A stretch of DNA of 64,000 bases from Hymenobacter amundsenii. Lineage in GTDB: Bacteria > Bacteroidota > Bacteroidia > Cytophagales > Hymenobacteraceae. The notes beneath the pieces were generated by a model. The model made no database searches and was not told the DNA's origin. It saw nothing but the letters and a program-made list of their open reading frames with translations. The position numbers and the translations under genes are program-made. Positions within the stretch are counted from its first letter, which is position 1. Each line of letters begins with the position of its first letter. The stretch covers positions 111,908-175,907 of the forward strand of contig NZ_NIRR01000005.1 of NCBI RefSeq assembly GCF_002204745.1, written 5' to 3'. Shown here in pieces: positions 52,101-61,519 of the stretch.

Positions 52101-53678
52101 CTAGTCCCGTTCGAAGGGGTTGGCCGGCACCACCAGCAGCACCTTTTCGCGCTCCACGGCTACCTGGCCCGGTTTGGCGCCGCGGGGTTTGCGCACGTAC
52201 TTCTTCGGGGTGTAGGTAACCGGGCAGAGCGAATCGTTTTGGCGGCGCGAGTACCAGGCCGCCAGCTGGGCGGCCCGTTCCAGCACCGGCGCGGGCACCG
52301 ACTGGCCCGGGCGCTGCCGGATTATTACGTGCGAACCCGTTACGTCTTTGGCGTGCAGCCAGAGGTCGTCTTTGTGGGCGTAGCGCTGGGTGAGCAGGTC
52401 GTTGTTGACGGCGTTGCGGCCTACCAGAATCGTGAAGCCGCTGTCTTCAAACACCTTGAAGGGTAGCTCGGCAGCGGCGGCGCGGGCAACGGTGGCGGCA
52501 TCGAGGCCCCGTTGCTTGCGCCACTGGCGTAACGGCCGCAGCTCGTCGGCGGGCAGAGCGGCCAGCTCGTCGAGTAGTTCCAGGGCCCGGAAGGCGTCGG
52601 TTTCGCGCCGCTCGGCCCGGGCAGCCAGCTCCTGGGTTTCACGCTGCTGGTTTTTGGCCTTGCGGTACAGGTTTTGGGCTGTGCGTTGAGGTGTTTCGGT
52701 GGGCTTCAGCTTGATGACGCGCCGCTGGCCGGGCTGGTAAAAATCCTCGACCTCCACCTGAGTGGCCCCGACCGGAATCTGGGTTAGGTGGGCCATGATG
52801 AGATCGGCGGTTTGGCGGTAGCCAGCCGTGTTTTCGAGCGTGTGCAGGCGCTGGCGCACGTGCTGGGCAGCGGCTTCGGCCTCGCCCGCCCGTTTTTCCA
52901 GTGCCTGCTGCAGTTGGCGCAGCTCCGTTTCGTAGGCCTGGCGATTGAGCAGCCGGGGTGCAAAGTACCGCAACGCCCCGATGGGGTCGGCGGCAGGTAG
53001 TTCGGTTTCTATTTCACCCACGGGCAACAGGCTCAGGCGGGTGCGATGCGCGAGGCGAATGATGAAAAAGGCCGCTGGGTTTTCCAGCTCCTCCACCACT
53101 TGTTGCACCAGGGTTTGCTTGGTCGACAGCGGAGCCGGATCGTAGCCGAGCGTACGCAGGTAGGCCCGGCCCAGGTCGCCGAGCCCGGGGTAGGCTTTAG
53201 CGGGGTCGGCGGCGGGCGCTGGTGGCGCCAACGGCTCGGCGTGGTCGGCGGGGCGCAGCTCGGCATCGGCCAGGTAGCGGGGGTGGAACAGTTCGGCCGG
53301 GGCAGTGGGGTCGGCGGGGTGGAAGATGGCGTTGGGGCGGGTGCTGTAGAGCTTGAGCACCAGCCGGGCCCCGCTTCGGAAGCCCAGCTCCAGCACCCGG
53401 TCCTGGGGCCAGGCGTTTACGGCGGCTACCTCCTGGCCCAACAGGCCGGGCAGCAAATCCAGCGAGTTCTGGCGGGCCCGCTGGAACGATTCGGGCAAAG
53501 CCAGCAAGGTGCCGGCTGCGGCCAGCGTAATTTTCAGCCAGAACTCGGCCCCGCCGTTGGTCAGGCCCACGGCCAGCTCATCTTTCTCCTGCGAAAAGCA
53601 GGTAGCCACCCGGTAGCCCGCCAGCTGCCGGGTAAGCGCGGGGGCCAGCTGGCGCAGGAAATAGTAATTACTGGGCAT
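52101..53678 (-). CDS. NFACT/RqcH-family ribosome quality control protein
   Basis: ATG 53678 (MPSNYYFLRQLAPAL) is chosen; 525 residues. The N-terminal NFACT-N domain (to about 270) is followed by a long coiled-coil (about 280-400) and an NFACT-R (DUF814) domain with HKDDLWLHAKDVTGSHVIIR and YTPKKYVRKPRGAKPG. Bacterial RqcH recruits tRNA-Ala to stalled large subunits and adds C-terminal alanine tails. It is cytoplasmic and was formerly called a fibronectin-binding protein. Monocistronic. Confidence 0.92.
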   Translation of the reverse strand: MPSNYYFLRQLAPALTRQLAGYRVATCFSQEKDELAVGLTNGGAEFWLKITLAAAGTLLALPESFQRARQNSLDLLPGLLGQEVAAVNAWPQDRVLELGFRSGARLVLKLYSTRPNAIFHPADPTAPAELFHPRYLADAELRPADHAEPLAPPAPAADPAKAYPGLGDLGRAYLRTLGYDPAPLSTKQTLVQQVVEELENPAAFFIIRLAHRTRLSLLPVGEIETELPAADPIGALRYFAPRLLNRQAYETELRQLQQALEKRAGEAEAAAQHVRQRLHTLENTAGYRQTADLIMAHLTQIPVGATQVEVEDFYQPGQRRVIKLKPTETPQRTAQNLYRKAKNQQRETQELAARAERRETDAFRALELLDELAALPADELRPLRQWRKQRGLDAATVARAAAAELPFKVFEDSGFTILVGRNAVNNDLLTQRYAHKDDLWLHAKDVTGSHVIIRQRPGQSVPAPVLERAAQLAAWYSRRQNDSLCPVTYTPKKYVRKPRGAKPGQVAVEREKVLLVVPANPFERD

Positions 53679-53858
53679 GGCGACGAGAGGAAAAAAGGTA
53701 CAGGTGGCGGCTGGAATTAATGCTGTCCGCCTCGCAAATAACGCCCGAATTGGCCAACTACCTGCCGCTGCATGCAACCTGGGCGGCCGGTTAGAGACTC
53801 CCGCTTATATTCCGCCCCGGCCCTAACTACCACCCCGGCCTACTGTTACGCTATTGCC

Positions 53859-54314
53859 ATGAAACACTACGTACTTGCCGCCTTAGTGCTGGCCGCTCTG
53901 GGCGGTTGCTCATCCAAGGAAGACGGCCCGCAAACCGTCGCGGCCGCCTTCAATCAGGATTTTGCCCTGCACTACCGCCAGTCGGCCTCCCTGCCCGCCG
54001 CCGCATCGCCCCCGGAGCTAACCATTGCCGTAGCGGAGCTCGACTACAGTATCTGCCCAAAAAACGTTAACTGCATCGCCCCCGATTACGCGGCTCCCAC
54101 GCTGACCATTACCGCTGCCAACGGGCAACCGCAGCAGCTGAAACTACCCGTAGAGGGCGTTCGCCCCTATAGCCCTACCTGGATCGACACGGCTAGCGTG
54201 CGGGCCAACGGCCGCCGCTACGTGGTTTACTACCGGAGCTGGACGGCTGCCCGAAGCAAGGACACGCCTGGGAAGGCCGATATCATCCTTAACCTGCGGG
54301 TAGCGCGCCCCTGA
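53859..54314 (+). CDS. hypothetical lipoprotein
   Basis: ATG 53859 begins a lipoprotein signal (LVLAALGGCSS); 151 residues. The mature part is a beta-sandwich-like domain with DFALHYRQSASLP, an acidic strand LTIAVAELDYSICPKNVNC and two Cys that could form a disulfide, plus a Tyr-rich C terminus. No family recognised. It is not obviously in an operon; envelope-located. Confidence 0.7.
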   Translation: MKHYVLAALVLAALGGCSSKEDGPQTVAAAFNQDFALHYRQSASLPAAASPPELTIAVAELDYSICPKNVNCIAPDYAAPTLTITAANGQPQQLKLPVEGVRPYSPTWIDTASVRANGRRYVVYYRSWTAARSKDTPGKADIILNLRVARP

Positions 54315-54337
54315 GTCTCAGGTGGGCAGGGGCTAGG

Positions 54338-54700
54338 TTAGAGCTGCTCTAGGTTGGTGCGGGTCCGGTCGCTTTGCACGGCGCCGGTGTTCACGGTGGT
54401 GCGGGGCTCAATCATCATAATCCAGGTTTCATCCTGGCTGTGGGGGCGGTGGTCGACGCCGCGGGGTACCACCAGCAACTCGCCAGGGTTGATTTCGGCA
54501 GTCGTCCCGTCACGGAAATCAATCAGCAGTTGACCCTTTACCACAATGAACAGCTCGTCTTCCTGCGCGTGGTTGTGCCAGATGAATTCGCCCTGCACCC
54601 GCGCAATTTTGATGTGTTGGTCGTTAAGCTCCCCGATGATGCGCGGATTCCACTGGTCGGTAAACTGGGCAAACTTGTCTTCAAGCCGGATAACGTTCAT
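54338..54700 (-). CDS. cupin-domain protein
   Basis: 120 residues with one cupin fold: FIWHNHAQEDELFIVVKGQL (metal ligands His-x-His-x4-Glu) and PRGVDHRPHSQDE (third His). It probably binds a divalent metal. Similar small cupins are often involved in sugar isomerisation or regulation; the substrate is not known. Its stop is 24 bases from that of the convergent lipoprotein gene. Confidence 0.88.
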   Translation of the reverse strand: MNVIRLEDKFAQFTDQWNPRIIGELNDQHIKIARVQGEFIWHNHAQEDELFIVVKGQLLIDFRDGTTAEINPGELLVVPRGVDHRPHSQDETWIMMIEPRTTVNTGAVQSDRTRTNLEQL

Positions 54701-54770
54701 ATTTCAGAGGTGCAGGGAACTGGTTGTTTTGGTAATTCAAACCCAAGCCTGGAGCAGGGTCGTTCCCTTC

Positions 54771-54792
54771 GCTAACAGCTAACAGCTAACAC
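54771..54792. repeat. short GCTAACA repeat at the end of the PhnP-like gene
   Basis: Three copies of GCTAACA in tandem. The last codons and stop codon of the minus-strand gene lie within it. Confidence 0.75.
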
Positions 54793-55546
54793 TTAGGCCA
54801 TCGTAGGCCAGGCGGATGAAAGCGGGTAGTTGGGCCTCCACGTCGCGGTGGCGGCCGAGCTGGTGGCTGATGTGGGTGAGGTAGGCGCGGGTGGGGGCAA
54901 GGTCTTCCAGAATATCGACCGCCTCCTGGAAATTGAAGTGGGAAATATGCTTCTCGTGGCGCAGCGCGTTGAGCACGATAACCTCCGAGCCGCGCATCTG
55001 CTCCAGGGCCTCGGGGCCGAGGTGGTTGGCATCGGTCAGGTACGTGAAGTTGCCTACCCGGTAGCCGAGCACGGGCAGCTTGTAATGCATGGCCCGAATG
55101 GGCTCGAACGGGATGCCCGCCACCTCGAAAACCGCCGTTTCGCTTACAATCGGGTGCAGCTCCACCTGCGGAATGCCCGGGTATTTGCGGTCGGCAAAAA
55201 TGTAGGCGTACTCACGTTGCAGCTGCTCCAGCACCCGGGGTTCGGCGTGTAGCGGCATATCCTGCTGCTGGCGGAAGTTATAGGCCCTTATATCGTCGAG
55301 GCCACCGGTGTGGTCCTTGTGCTCGTGAGTGAACACGAGGGCGTCGAGGTGGTCGATTCGCTCGCGCAGGGCCTGTTGCCGGAAGTCGGGGCCCGAGTCA
55401 ATCACGATACTTTTCCCGTCTACCTGCAGATGCACCGACACGCGCAGTCGCTTATCACGGTAATCAACGGAGCGGCACACGGCGCAGGTGCAGCCAATCA
55501 TGGGCACCCCCTGCGACGTGCCCGTACCCAGGAAAGTAACTTGCAT
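54779..55546 (-). CDS. PhnP-like MBL-fold phosphodiesterase
   Basis: 255 residues of the metallo-beta-lactamase fold. MQVTFLGTGTSQGVP and the zinc-binding Cys in GCTCAVCRS resemble PhnP; the metal motif is FTHEHKDHTGG, with further ligands in LTDANHL and LTHISHQLG. PhnP hydrolyses cyclic phosphodiesters, but no phosphonate genes are present, so the substrate is uncertain. The last residues (SVSC) and the stop are encoded by the GCTAACA repeat. Confidence 0.88.
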   Translation of the reverse strand: MQVTFLGTGTSQGVPMIGCTCAVCRSVDYRDKRLRVSVHLQVDGKSIVIDSGPDFRQQALRERIDHLDALVFTHEHKDHTGGLDDIRAYNFRQQQDMPLHAEPRVLEQLQREYAYIFADRKYPGIPQVELHPIVSETAVFEVAGIPFEPIRAMHYKLPVLGYRVGNFTYLTDANHLGPEALEQMRGSEVIVLNALRHEKHISHFNFQEAVDILEDLAPTRAYLTHISHQLGRHRDVEAQLPAFIRLAYDGLSVSC

Positions 55547-55551
55547 AAGGA

Positions 55552-55646
55552 GAAGTGAGATTATGAGAGGTGAGAAGTGAGACTACGTTGCAGCGGTGCA
55601 AACGTCAGAACAGAGTCTCACTTCTCACCTCTCATAATCTCACTTC
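55552..55646. repeat. perfect 33-bp inverted repeat
   Basis: Arms 55552-55584 and 55614-55646 are exact inverted complements around a 29-base spacer. The wording (GTGAGA, GAGAGGTGAGAAG) is specific to this family and is echoed at 40957-41046. It fills the gap between the PhnP-like and response-regulator genes. Confidence 0.95.
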
Positions 55647-55650
55647 CCCC

Positions 55651-56034
55651 TTACCCTACGTACTGCTTTACTACCCGTACCAGAGCATCGAAATCGAGCG
55701 GTTTGGGCAGATAATCGGTTACGCCGGCTTCGCGGAACTGCTCCATCGAGTAGTTGTTGGCGTTGCCAGTAATGGCGATAACCGGGATTTTGGCAATGTT
55801 TGGGTCGGAGTGGCGGCGGATTTCGCGGGTGCACTCCATGCCATCTTTTACCGGAATATTAATGTCCATCAGCACGCAGTCGATAGGCTGGCTTTCAATC
55901 TGCTTGATGACTTCGCCCCCGTTCTTGGCCGATACGATGCGGTACTTCTGGAGCTCCAGAATTTTCTTGGTCAGGTTCAGGATAACGGAACTGTCTTCGG
56001 CAATCAGAATGGTTTTGGGAGTAGAGTCGGCCAT
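55651..56034 (-). CDS. single-domain response regulator
   Basis: 127 residues, a CheY-like receiver domain only: acidic pocket AEDSS, phospho-acceptor Asp57 (VLMDINIPVKDG), the Thr in IAITGNAN and Lys in LPKPLDF. It lies 75 bases after the giant hybrid kinase gene on the same strand, so it is the likely phosphoryl partner (via the kinase HPt domain). No output domain, so it acts by protein contact or as a phosphate sink. Confidence 0.93.
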   Translation of the reverse strand: MADSTPKTILIAEDSSVILNLTKKILELQKYRIVSAKNGGEVIKQIESQPIDCVLMDINIPVKDGMECTREIRRHSDPNIAKIPVIAITGNANNYSMEQFREAGVTDYLPKPLDFDALVRVVKQYVG

Positions 56035-56109
56035 GGGAAGGGGGGAGAAGAAGTAGGGTTAGGAGTTAGTAAGGCCAAATTGCGGGAAGGCAGGCCGGTG
56101 ATAATTGGT

Positions 56110-59100
56110 TCAGGGTGCCTGCGTTAGGTCGGCATAAACGGCCCTGTATTGTGCAAAGAAACCAAGTAAAAATTGAAAATCGCGCGCCGTATTGTGCGTA
56201 CGCTCATTTTTGAGTTCATGTTCCAAGGCCTGTGCGCTTTCGGCCACCTCCCGGATGCCCAGCGTGAAGCTGGTGCCTTTCAACTGGTGCAAATGTGGTA
56301 AAATCTGGGCGTACTGGCCTTCTGTTACCAGCTTGGCCGCTTCACTCAGTACTTGGTCAGCCTCCTGTTCGAAGTCGGCGTAGAGCTGGGCCGCAAACTC
56401 GCCGCCGCCCAGCTGGCGCAACTGCTCCAGAATGGCCAGATCGATAATGGCGGCCGATGAAGTCGCGGCCGCCTCGGCCGGGGCGGGGGTCGGAGCAGGT
56501 GCAAGGGCTTCGGGGGCCGGAATGGCCACGGTGGCTTCGGTAACCGGGAGGTCTTCCGGTCCGGGCTCGCCAATGGTCCAGCGGCGCATCACCGCGTACA
56601 GGTCCTGGCTCTTAACAGGCTTGGAAATGTAGTCGTCCATGCCTTCCTGCACGAAACGCTCGGCGTCCTCCTTCATCGAGTAAGCCGTCATGGCCACTAT
56701 CGGCGGACAGATAGTGCCCAGGCGTCGGCGGATTTCGTGCATGGCCGTTACGCCGTCCATCTCCGGCATCTGGATGTCCATGAAAATCAGGTCGTACTGC
56801 GTATCAGGGGCAATGGCCCGGCTGATGGCCTCGAAGCCATCGGAAGCCACCACTACGTCGCAGCCCAGTTTGTCGAGCAGGCGCGAGGCTACTTGCTGGT
56901 TGATGGGGTTATCGTCGACGAGTAGCACGCGCGGCGTCGATTCGAAGCGCACTACTTCCTGGGGCCGCTCGCGGGCCGTGAGGCGCTCCTGCACAATCTG
57001 GGCCTCGTTGTGGGCCACCTGGCAGCGGATGGTGAACCAGAACGTGGAGCCCTCGCCCACGTTGGAGTACACCCCAATCTCGCCCCCCAGCATGTCGGAC
57101 AGCTGCTTGCTGATGGCCAGGCCGAGGCCGGTGCCGCCAAATGCTTTGGTGGGCGTGGTATCGAGCTGGGTGAAGTTGGTGAAGAGTAGTTTTTCGTCGT
57201 CGGGCGAAATGCCAATGCCCGAATCCTGCACGGCAAATCGTATCACATGCTCGTTCTCATCGGCCACCGACGATGACACGACGATGTTTACTGTGCCCTG
57301 GGCCGTGAACTTAATGGCGTTGGACGTGAGGTTGCTCAGAATCTGGAGCAGGCGCGTTTCGTCGGTGATAATGAAGCGCGGCGTGTGGGGCGTGATATGG
57401 TAGGTGAACCGCAGGCGCTTCTGGTTGGCCCGGTTCGAGAAGAGCGAGTAGATTTTGTCGAGGGTATAATGCAGGTCGATGCCCACCTCGTTGAGCTGGA
57501 GCTTACCGGCCTGGATCTTGGATAAGTCCAGAATGTCGTTGAGGATGGCGAGCAGCGCGTCCGACGATTTACGCAGCGTATCCACGTACTCCTCCTGCTC
57601 CTCGCTGCTCACAGTTTGGTGCAACAGGTCGATCATGCCAATGATGCCGTTCATGGGCGTCCGCAGCTCGTGGCTCATGTTGGCCAAAAACAACGTTTTG
57701 GCCTCCAGGGCCAGTTCGGCAGCCTCCTTGGCCCGGCGCAGGTCATCCTGCATCTGCTTGAGACCGGTAATGTCGCGGCCAATACCTTCGGTGCCGTTCG
57801 TGCTGCTGTCGTCGGGGCTGCTGCCGGCGAGCCGGCGCGCATTCACGAGCACACTCACGGCATGGCCCTGCTTGTGGCGCATGGCCAGCTCGAAGTTGCG
57901 GGCCTCGCCGTGCTCCTGTACTTGGCGCAGCAGGTTGTCGCGCTCCTGAGGGTTGATGTAGTAGTCGCCGATGAAATGGCCGAGTACCTCCTCGGGCTGG
58001 TAACCCAGCATATCGGATACCGAAGGGCTGAGCAGCGTGATCAGGCCCTGGTGGTCGGTGCGGTAATACACATCCTGAAACGACTCGAAGATGGCCCGGA
58101 ACTTCTCCTCCTGGGCCGCCAGTTCGAGCTGGGAGCGTTTTTTCTCGGTGATGTCGTGGGCAATACCCGAAATTTCCTCGAACGAGCCGTCGTCGAGGTA
58201 AATGGGGTTGAGGTAGATTTCGCGCCACGTATCCTGGCCCCGGGCATCGCGCAGGCGCACCTCGAAACGTTGCGGGTGGCCCTGGAAAGCCCGGCGGTAG
58301 TTTTCGATAAAGGAGCGGCGGGCTTCCTCTTCCATCATGGCCACGTCGGCCTGCCACATGTTCACGTTCAGGGCCGGGTACACGCCGTTGCGGCGCAGGA
58401 AATAAGCGGCGTAGTTGCGGTTGAAAGAGGCCAGGCGCGACTGCATATCCACCGACCACATCAGGTGGGAGCCACTCTCAAAAATAGCGTTCAGGCGGGC
58501 GTTCTGCTTCTGAATCTGCACCTCGTTGCGCTTGCGCTCAATGGCCAGGGCTACTTGGTTGGAGATAAAGTGCAGAATCTCGATATCGGAGGGCGCGTAG
58601 GCGTTGGGCTTCTGGTAGTCCTGCACGGCAATCACGCCGATGATCCGCTCTCCGATGCTTAGTGGTGAGCACAGCATCACCTCCGGCATCAGGCCATAGG
58701 CCGTGATGGCGGCACCATCGATGAGCTGCTGCAAGTCGTCGCGCAGCAAATACTGGGGCCGCCCCGTGCGAATAATATACTCCGACACGCCCGACGAGAA
58801 CGGGCGGGCCATCATGCTCTGGTCACCCTGGGCGTTCTGGTCGACGAAGTAAGCGAACTGGAGCTGGGTGCGGGCCTCGTCGCAGAGGGCGATGTAGAAG
58901 TTGTTGGTCTCGATAATCTTGCTCAGCTCCCGATGTATGGCCCCATATAAGGAGTGCAGGTCTTTGGAGCTGATGGCCAGGTTGGCAATGCTGTAGTACA
59001 CCTTCTGCAACCGCTCGGCCTTGATGCGGTCGGTAATGTCGTGCAGAATGGCGCGGGTGCTCACCGGCTCGTTGTCCTGCCAAGAGCAGGAAATCGAGCC

Positions 59101-60255
59101 AATCAGGTGAATGGGCTTGCCCGATTTGGTCAGGAATACGGTTTCGAGCTTGTTGACCTTCTCGCCCTTGTAGAGGTTCCGCAACTGGTAGAGCAGCTTG
59201 GCCTTGTAGTAGGGGTGCACCACATTGGAGAGCGTGAGCTGGGGCAGCTCCTCGTCGTCGTAGCCCAGCTTCTCCTTCCACGATTTATTGACGAACAGAA
59301 ACCGGTTGTCGATGCTCAGGTTCTGAATCAGGTCGTGGGCGTTGTCGAGAAAGTCCTGGAGGCGGTTGCGGTTGTCGGTGAGGGCCCGCACGGCCACCTG
59401 CTTGTCGGTGATGTCGCGGCCCACGAACAGGATACCGTTCACTTCCCCGTTGGCGTTGCGCTCGAACTCGGAGTGCCAGAAAAAGGTGCGTCCCTGCCCA
59501 AAAATTGTCAGCAAAGAGCGCTCAAAGAAATCCTGCACCGCCTCCTGCTCCAAGGCTAGGCGGAACGCGTAGCGGCGGGGTTCCTGCTCCTCGGCCGGCG
59601 CGAAAGTGCTGAAGTACTCCTGCCCGATCAGGGCCTCGGGCTGGTGGCCAGTTACCTCGCAGAAATAGGCGTTTACATCCTGAATAATGCCTTCGCGGTC
59701 GAGCAATAGGTAACACATGCCGGCCCGGCTGAGCACGTCGCGGAACTGGCCCCGCGAGAAATTATTGAACAGCGCATCGGCTACCGTGGGGTCGGGCTGG
59801 TCTGGGTTAATGGGCTTGGCTGTCGGCACAAACGCGGCCATGTCGCGCAGCGTGAGTAGCACCAGCGGCTCGTTGGGCGAGCCGAGGCGGCTGAGCGTCA
59901 CCCAGGCTTCGAGCTGCTGGCCGTTGGTCTGGTGCCCGCTCCAGCGCAACAGCTGGGGCTCGCCCGAGCGGGCGCAGGCCAGCATGTGCTCACGCAGCTG
60001 CAATTCGGAGAGCAGTTGATTGGTGGCGGCCGGCTCGGGGGCCAGGGCAAACGCCATCAGGCCGGTGCCCAGCAGCATGGGCCGGGTGGTGTCGAGGAAC
60101 TGCAGGATGCGCCGGTTGCAATCGAGCAGAATGCCAGTGGCATCGTAGAGCAGCATCCCGTCGAAGGACTCTTCGAACAGGGCCCGGTAAGTTTCCGGCG
60201 AGAGGCTGGAGCCGGAGGAAAGGGAGGGGGCCGATTTGCTCGGGGAAGAGGACAT
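56110..60255 (-). CDS. hybrid sensor histidine kinase with five PAS, GAF, REC and HPt domains
   Basis: ATG 60255 (MSSSPSKSAPSLSSG) is preferred; 60345 is an alternative. About 1381 residues: PAS at about 20-140, 165-290 and 310-425, GAF at about 440-600, PAS at about 610-735 and 745-865, HisKA with His862 (ANMSHELRTPMNG), HATPase (IKFTAQGTVNI, GIGISPDD, FGGTGLGLAISK), a receiver domain with Asp1160 (LIFMDIQMPEMDG), and a C-terminal HPt with His1323 (LHQLKGTSFTLG). No membrane segment is evident, so it senses cytosolic signals. All phosphorelay residues are present, and the response regulator gene follows it. Confidence 0.94.
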   Translation of the reverse strand: MSSSPSKSAPSLSSGSSLSPETYRALFEESFDGMLLYDATGILLDCNRRILQFLDTTRPMLLGTGLMAFALAPEPAATNQLLSELQLREHMLACARSGEPQLLRWSGHQTNGQQLEAWVTLSRLGSPNEPLVLLTLRDMAAFVPTAKPINPDQPDPTVADALFNNFSRGQFRDVLSRAGMCYLLLDREGIIQDVNAYFCEVTGHQPEALIGQEYFSTFAPAEEQEPRRYAFRLALEQEAVQDFFERSLLTIFGQGRTFFWHSEFERNANGEVNGILFVGRDITDKQVAVRALTDNRNRLQDFLDNAHDLIQNLSIDNRFLFVNKSWKEKLGYDDEELPQLTLSNVVHPYYKAKLLYQLRNLYKGEKVNKLETVFLTKSGKPIHLIGSISCSWQDNEPVSTRAILHDITDRIKAERLQKVYYSIANLAISSKDLHSLYGAIHRELSKIIETNNFYIALCDEARTQLQFAYFVDQNAQGDQSMMARPFSSGVSEYIIRTGRPQYLLRDDLQQLIDGAAITAYGLMPEVMLCSPLSIGERIIGVIAVQDYQKPNAYAPSDIEILHFISNQVALAIERKRNEVQIQKQNARLNAIFESGSHLMWSVDMQSRLASFNRNYAAYFLRRNGVYPALNVNMWQADVAMMEEEARRSFIENYRRAFQGHPQRFEVRLRDARGQDTWREIYLNPIYLDDGSFEEISGIAHDITEKKRSQLELAAQEEKFRAIFESFQDVYYRTDHQGLITLLSPSVSDMLGYQPEEVLGHFIGDYYINPQERDNLLRQVQEHGEARNFELAMRHKQGHAVSVLVNARRLAGSSPDDSSTNGTEGIGRDITGLKQMQDDLRRAKEAAELALEAKTLFLANMSHELRTPMNGIIGMIDLLHQTVSSEEQEEYVDTLRKSSDALLAILNDILDLSKIQAGKLQLNEVGIDLHYTLDKIYSLFSNRANQKRLRFTYHITPHTPRFIITDETRLLQILSNLTSNAIKFTAQGTVNIVVSSSVADENEHVIRFAVQDSGIGISPDDEKLLFTNFTQLDTTPTKAFGGTGLGLAISKQLSDMLGGEIGVYSNVGEGSTFWFTIRCQVAHNEAQIVQERLTARERPQEVVRFESTPRVLLVDDNPINQQVASRLLDKLGCDVVVASDGFEAISRAIAPDTQYDLIFMDIQMPEMDGVTAMHEIRRRLGTICPPIVAMTAYSMKEDAERFVQEGMDDYISKPVKSQDLYAVMRRWTIGEPGPEDLPVTEATVAIPAPEALAPAPTPAPAEAAATSSAAIIDLAILEQLRQLGGGEFAAQLYADFEQEADQVLSEAAKLVTEGQYAQILPHLHQLKGTSFTLGIREVAESAQALEHELKNERTHNTARDFQFLLGFFAQYRAVYADLTQAP

Positions 60256-60375
60256 GGACGGGTGAGCAGGAACGGGAAACGGTCTTCCAACAGGCAGAGC
60301 ACCGGATGAAGTTCTTAAATTGGCGACAATTAATGAATTTTCCATCTTCTCCGCTCCGGGAAGTAGTCCGCGCCC

Positions 60376-61488
60376 GTGCCTGCACGCCTGGTTTTCACCG
60401 TCACCACCGACCTCAACTACGACCAGCGGATGCAGCGCATCTGCGGTTCGCTGGCCAACGCAGGCTACGACGTGCTGCTGGTGGGCCGCGAGTGGCCCGC
60501 CTCGCGCCCCCTTACGGCCCAGCCCTACCGCCAGCACCGGCTGCGGTGCTACTTTGCTAAGGGCAAGCTTTTTTACCTCGAATTCAACCTGCGCCTGCTG
60601 CTGTTTCTGCTGGCCCAGCGGGCCACTGCCTGGTGCGCCATCGACCTCGATACGGCTCTGCCGGTGTGGCTGCGGGCCCGTTTGGGCGGGCAGCCATTCA
60701 TCTACGATGCCCACGAGTTGTTCACGGAAGTGCCCGAAGTGGTGGCCCGCCCCCGGGTGCAGCGGCTGTGGCGGCACATCGAGAATTTTATTGTGCCCCG
60801 TGCTACGCTGGCTTACACGGTCGGCCCGGCTTTAGCCCGGCTGTTCGAGCAGCGCCACGGCCGGCCCTTTGCAGTGGTGCGCAACATCAGCCGGCTTGCC
60901 GCCGAGCAGTTGCCCCCGGCCCCGGCCGAGTCGCCGGCCGCTGGGTTTATCCTCTACCAGGGGGCTTTAAATGCCGGCCGAGGCCTGGAAGAGCTGCTGG
61001 CGGCCATGCCGGCGGTGAATGGCCGGCTGGTGCTCTGCGGCGAAGGCGACCTGTCGGAGAGCCTGCGCAACCAAGCCGCGGCATTGGGGCTGCTGGCCTC
61101 GGGGCAGGTGGAGTTCCGGGGGTTTGTGCTGCCCCAGGAGCTGGCCGAGCTCACGCGCCACGCCACGGTAGGCGTAAATTTACTGCGGAACCTGGGCCTG
61201 AGCTACTACTACTCGCTGGCCAATAAGTTCTTCGATTACCTGCACGCCGGCGTCCCGCAAATCGTGACCGATTTCCCCGAGTACCGCGCCCTCAACGCCG
61301 AGTACGACGTAGCCGACCTCGTGCCCAACCTGACGCCCGCTACCTTGGCCGCCGCCCTCAACCGCCTGCTGCCCGGCGGCGACGCGGCCCGCTACTACCA
61401 ACTGGCCACCAACGCCCGTCGTGCCCGCCCCCTGCTCAGTTGGCAACATGAGGAGCAGGAGCTGCTGCGGTTGTACAAGGAATTATAA
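60376..61488 (+). CDS. GT4-like glycosyltransferase
   Basis: 370 residues starting at GTG 60376 (MPARLVFTVTTDLNYDQRM). A two-domain GT-B fold: N-terminal region with AIDLDTALPVWLRARLG and the motif YDAHELFTEVPEVV, and a C-terminal region with ILYQGALNAGRGLEELL, CGEGDLSES and SLANKFFDYLHAGVPQI. It transfers a sugar from an activated donor to a cell-surface polymer or lipid, acceptor unknown. It is divergent from the kinase gene and followed by miaA after 31 bases. Confidence 0.88.
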   Translation: MPARLVFTVTTDLNYDQRMQRICGSLANAGYDVLLVGREWPASRPLTAQPYRQHRLRCYFAKGKLFYLEFNLRLLLFLLAQRATAWCAIDLDTALPVWLRARLGGQPFIYDAHELFTEVPEVVARPRVQRLWRHIENFIVPRATLAYTVGPALARLFEQRHGRPFAVVRNISRLAAEQLPPAPAESPAAGFILYQGALNAGRGLEELLAAMPAVNGRLVLCGEGDLSESLRNQAAALGLLASGQVEFRGFVLPQELAELTRHATVGVNLLRNLGLSYYYSLANKFFDYLHAGVPQIVTDFPEYRALNAEYDVADLVPNLTPATLAAALNRLLPGGDAARYYQLATNARRARPLLSWQHEEQELLRLYKEL

Positions 61489-61519
61489 ACTGGGTCTTGC
61501 CCCTTTCGCTTTGCCTTCG

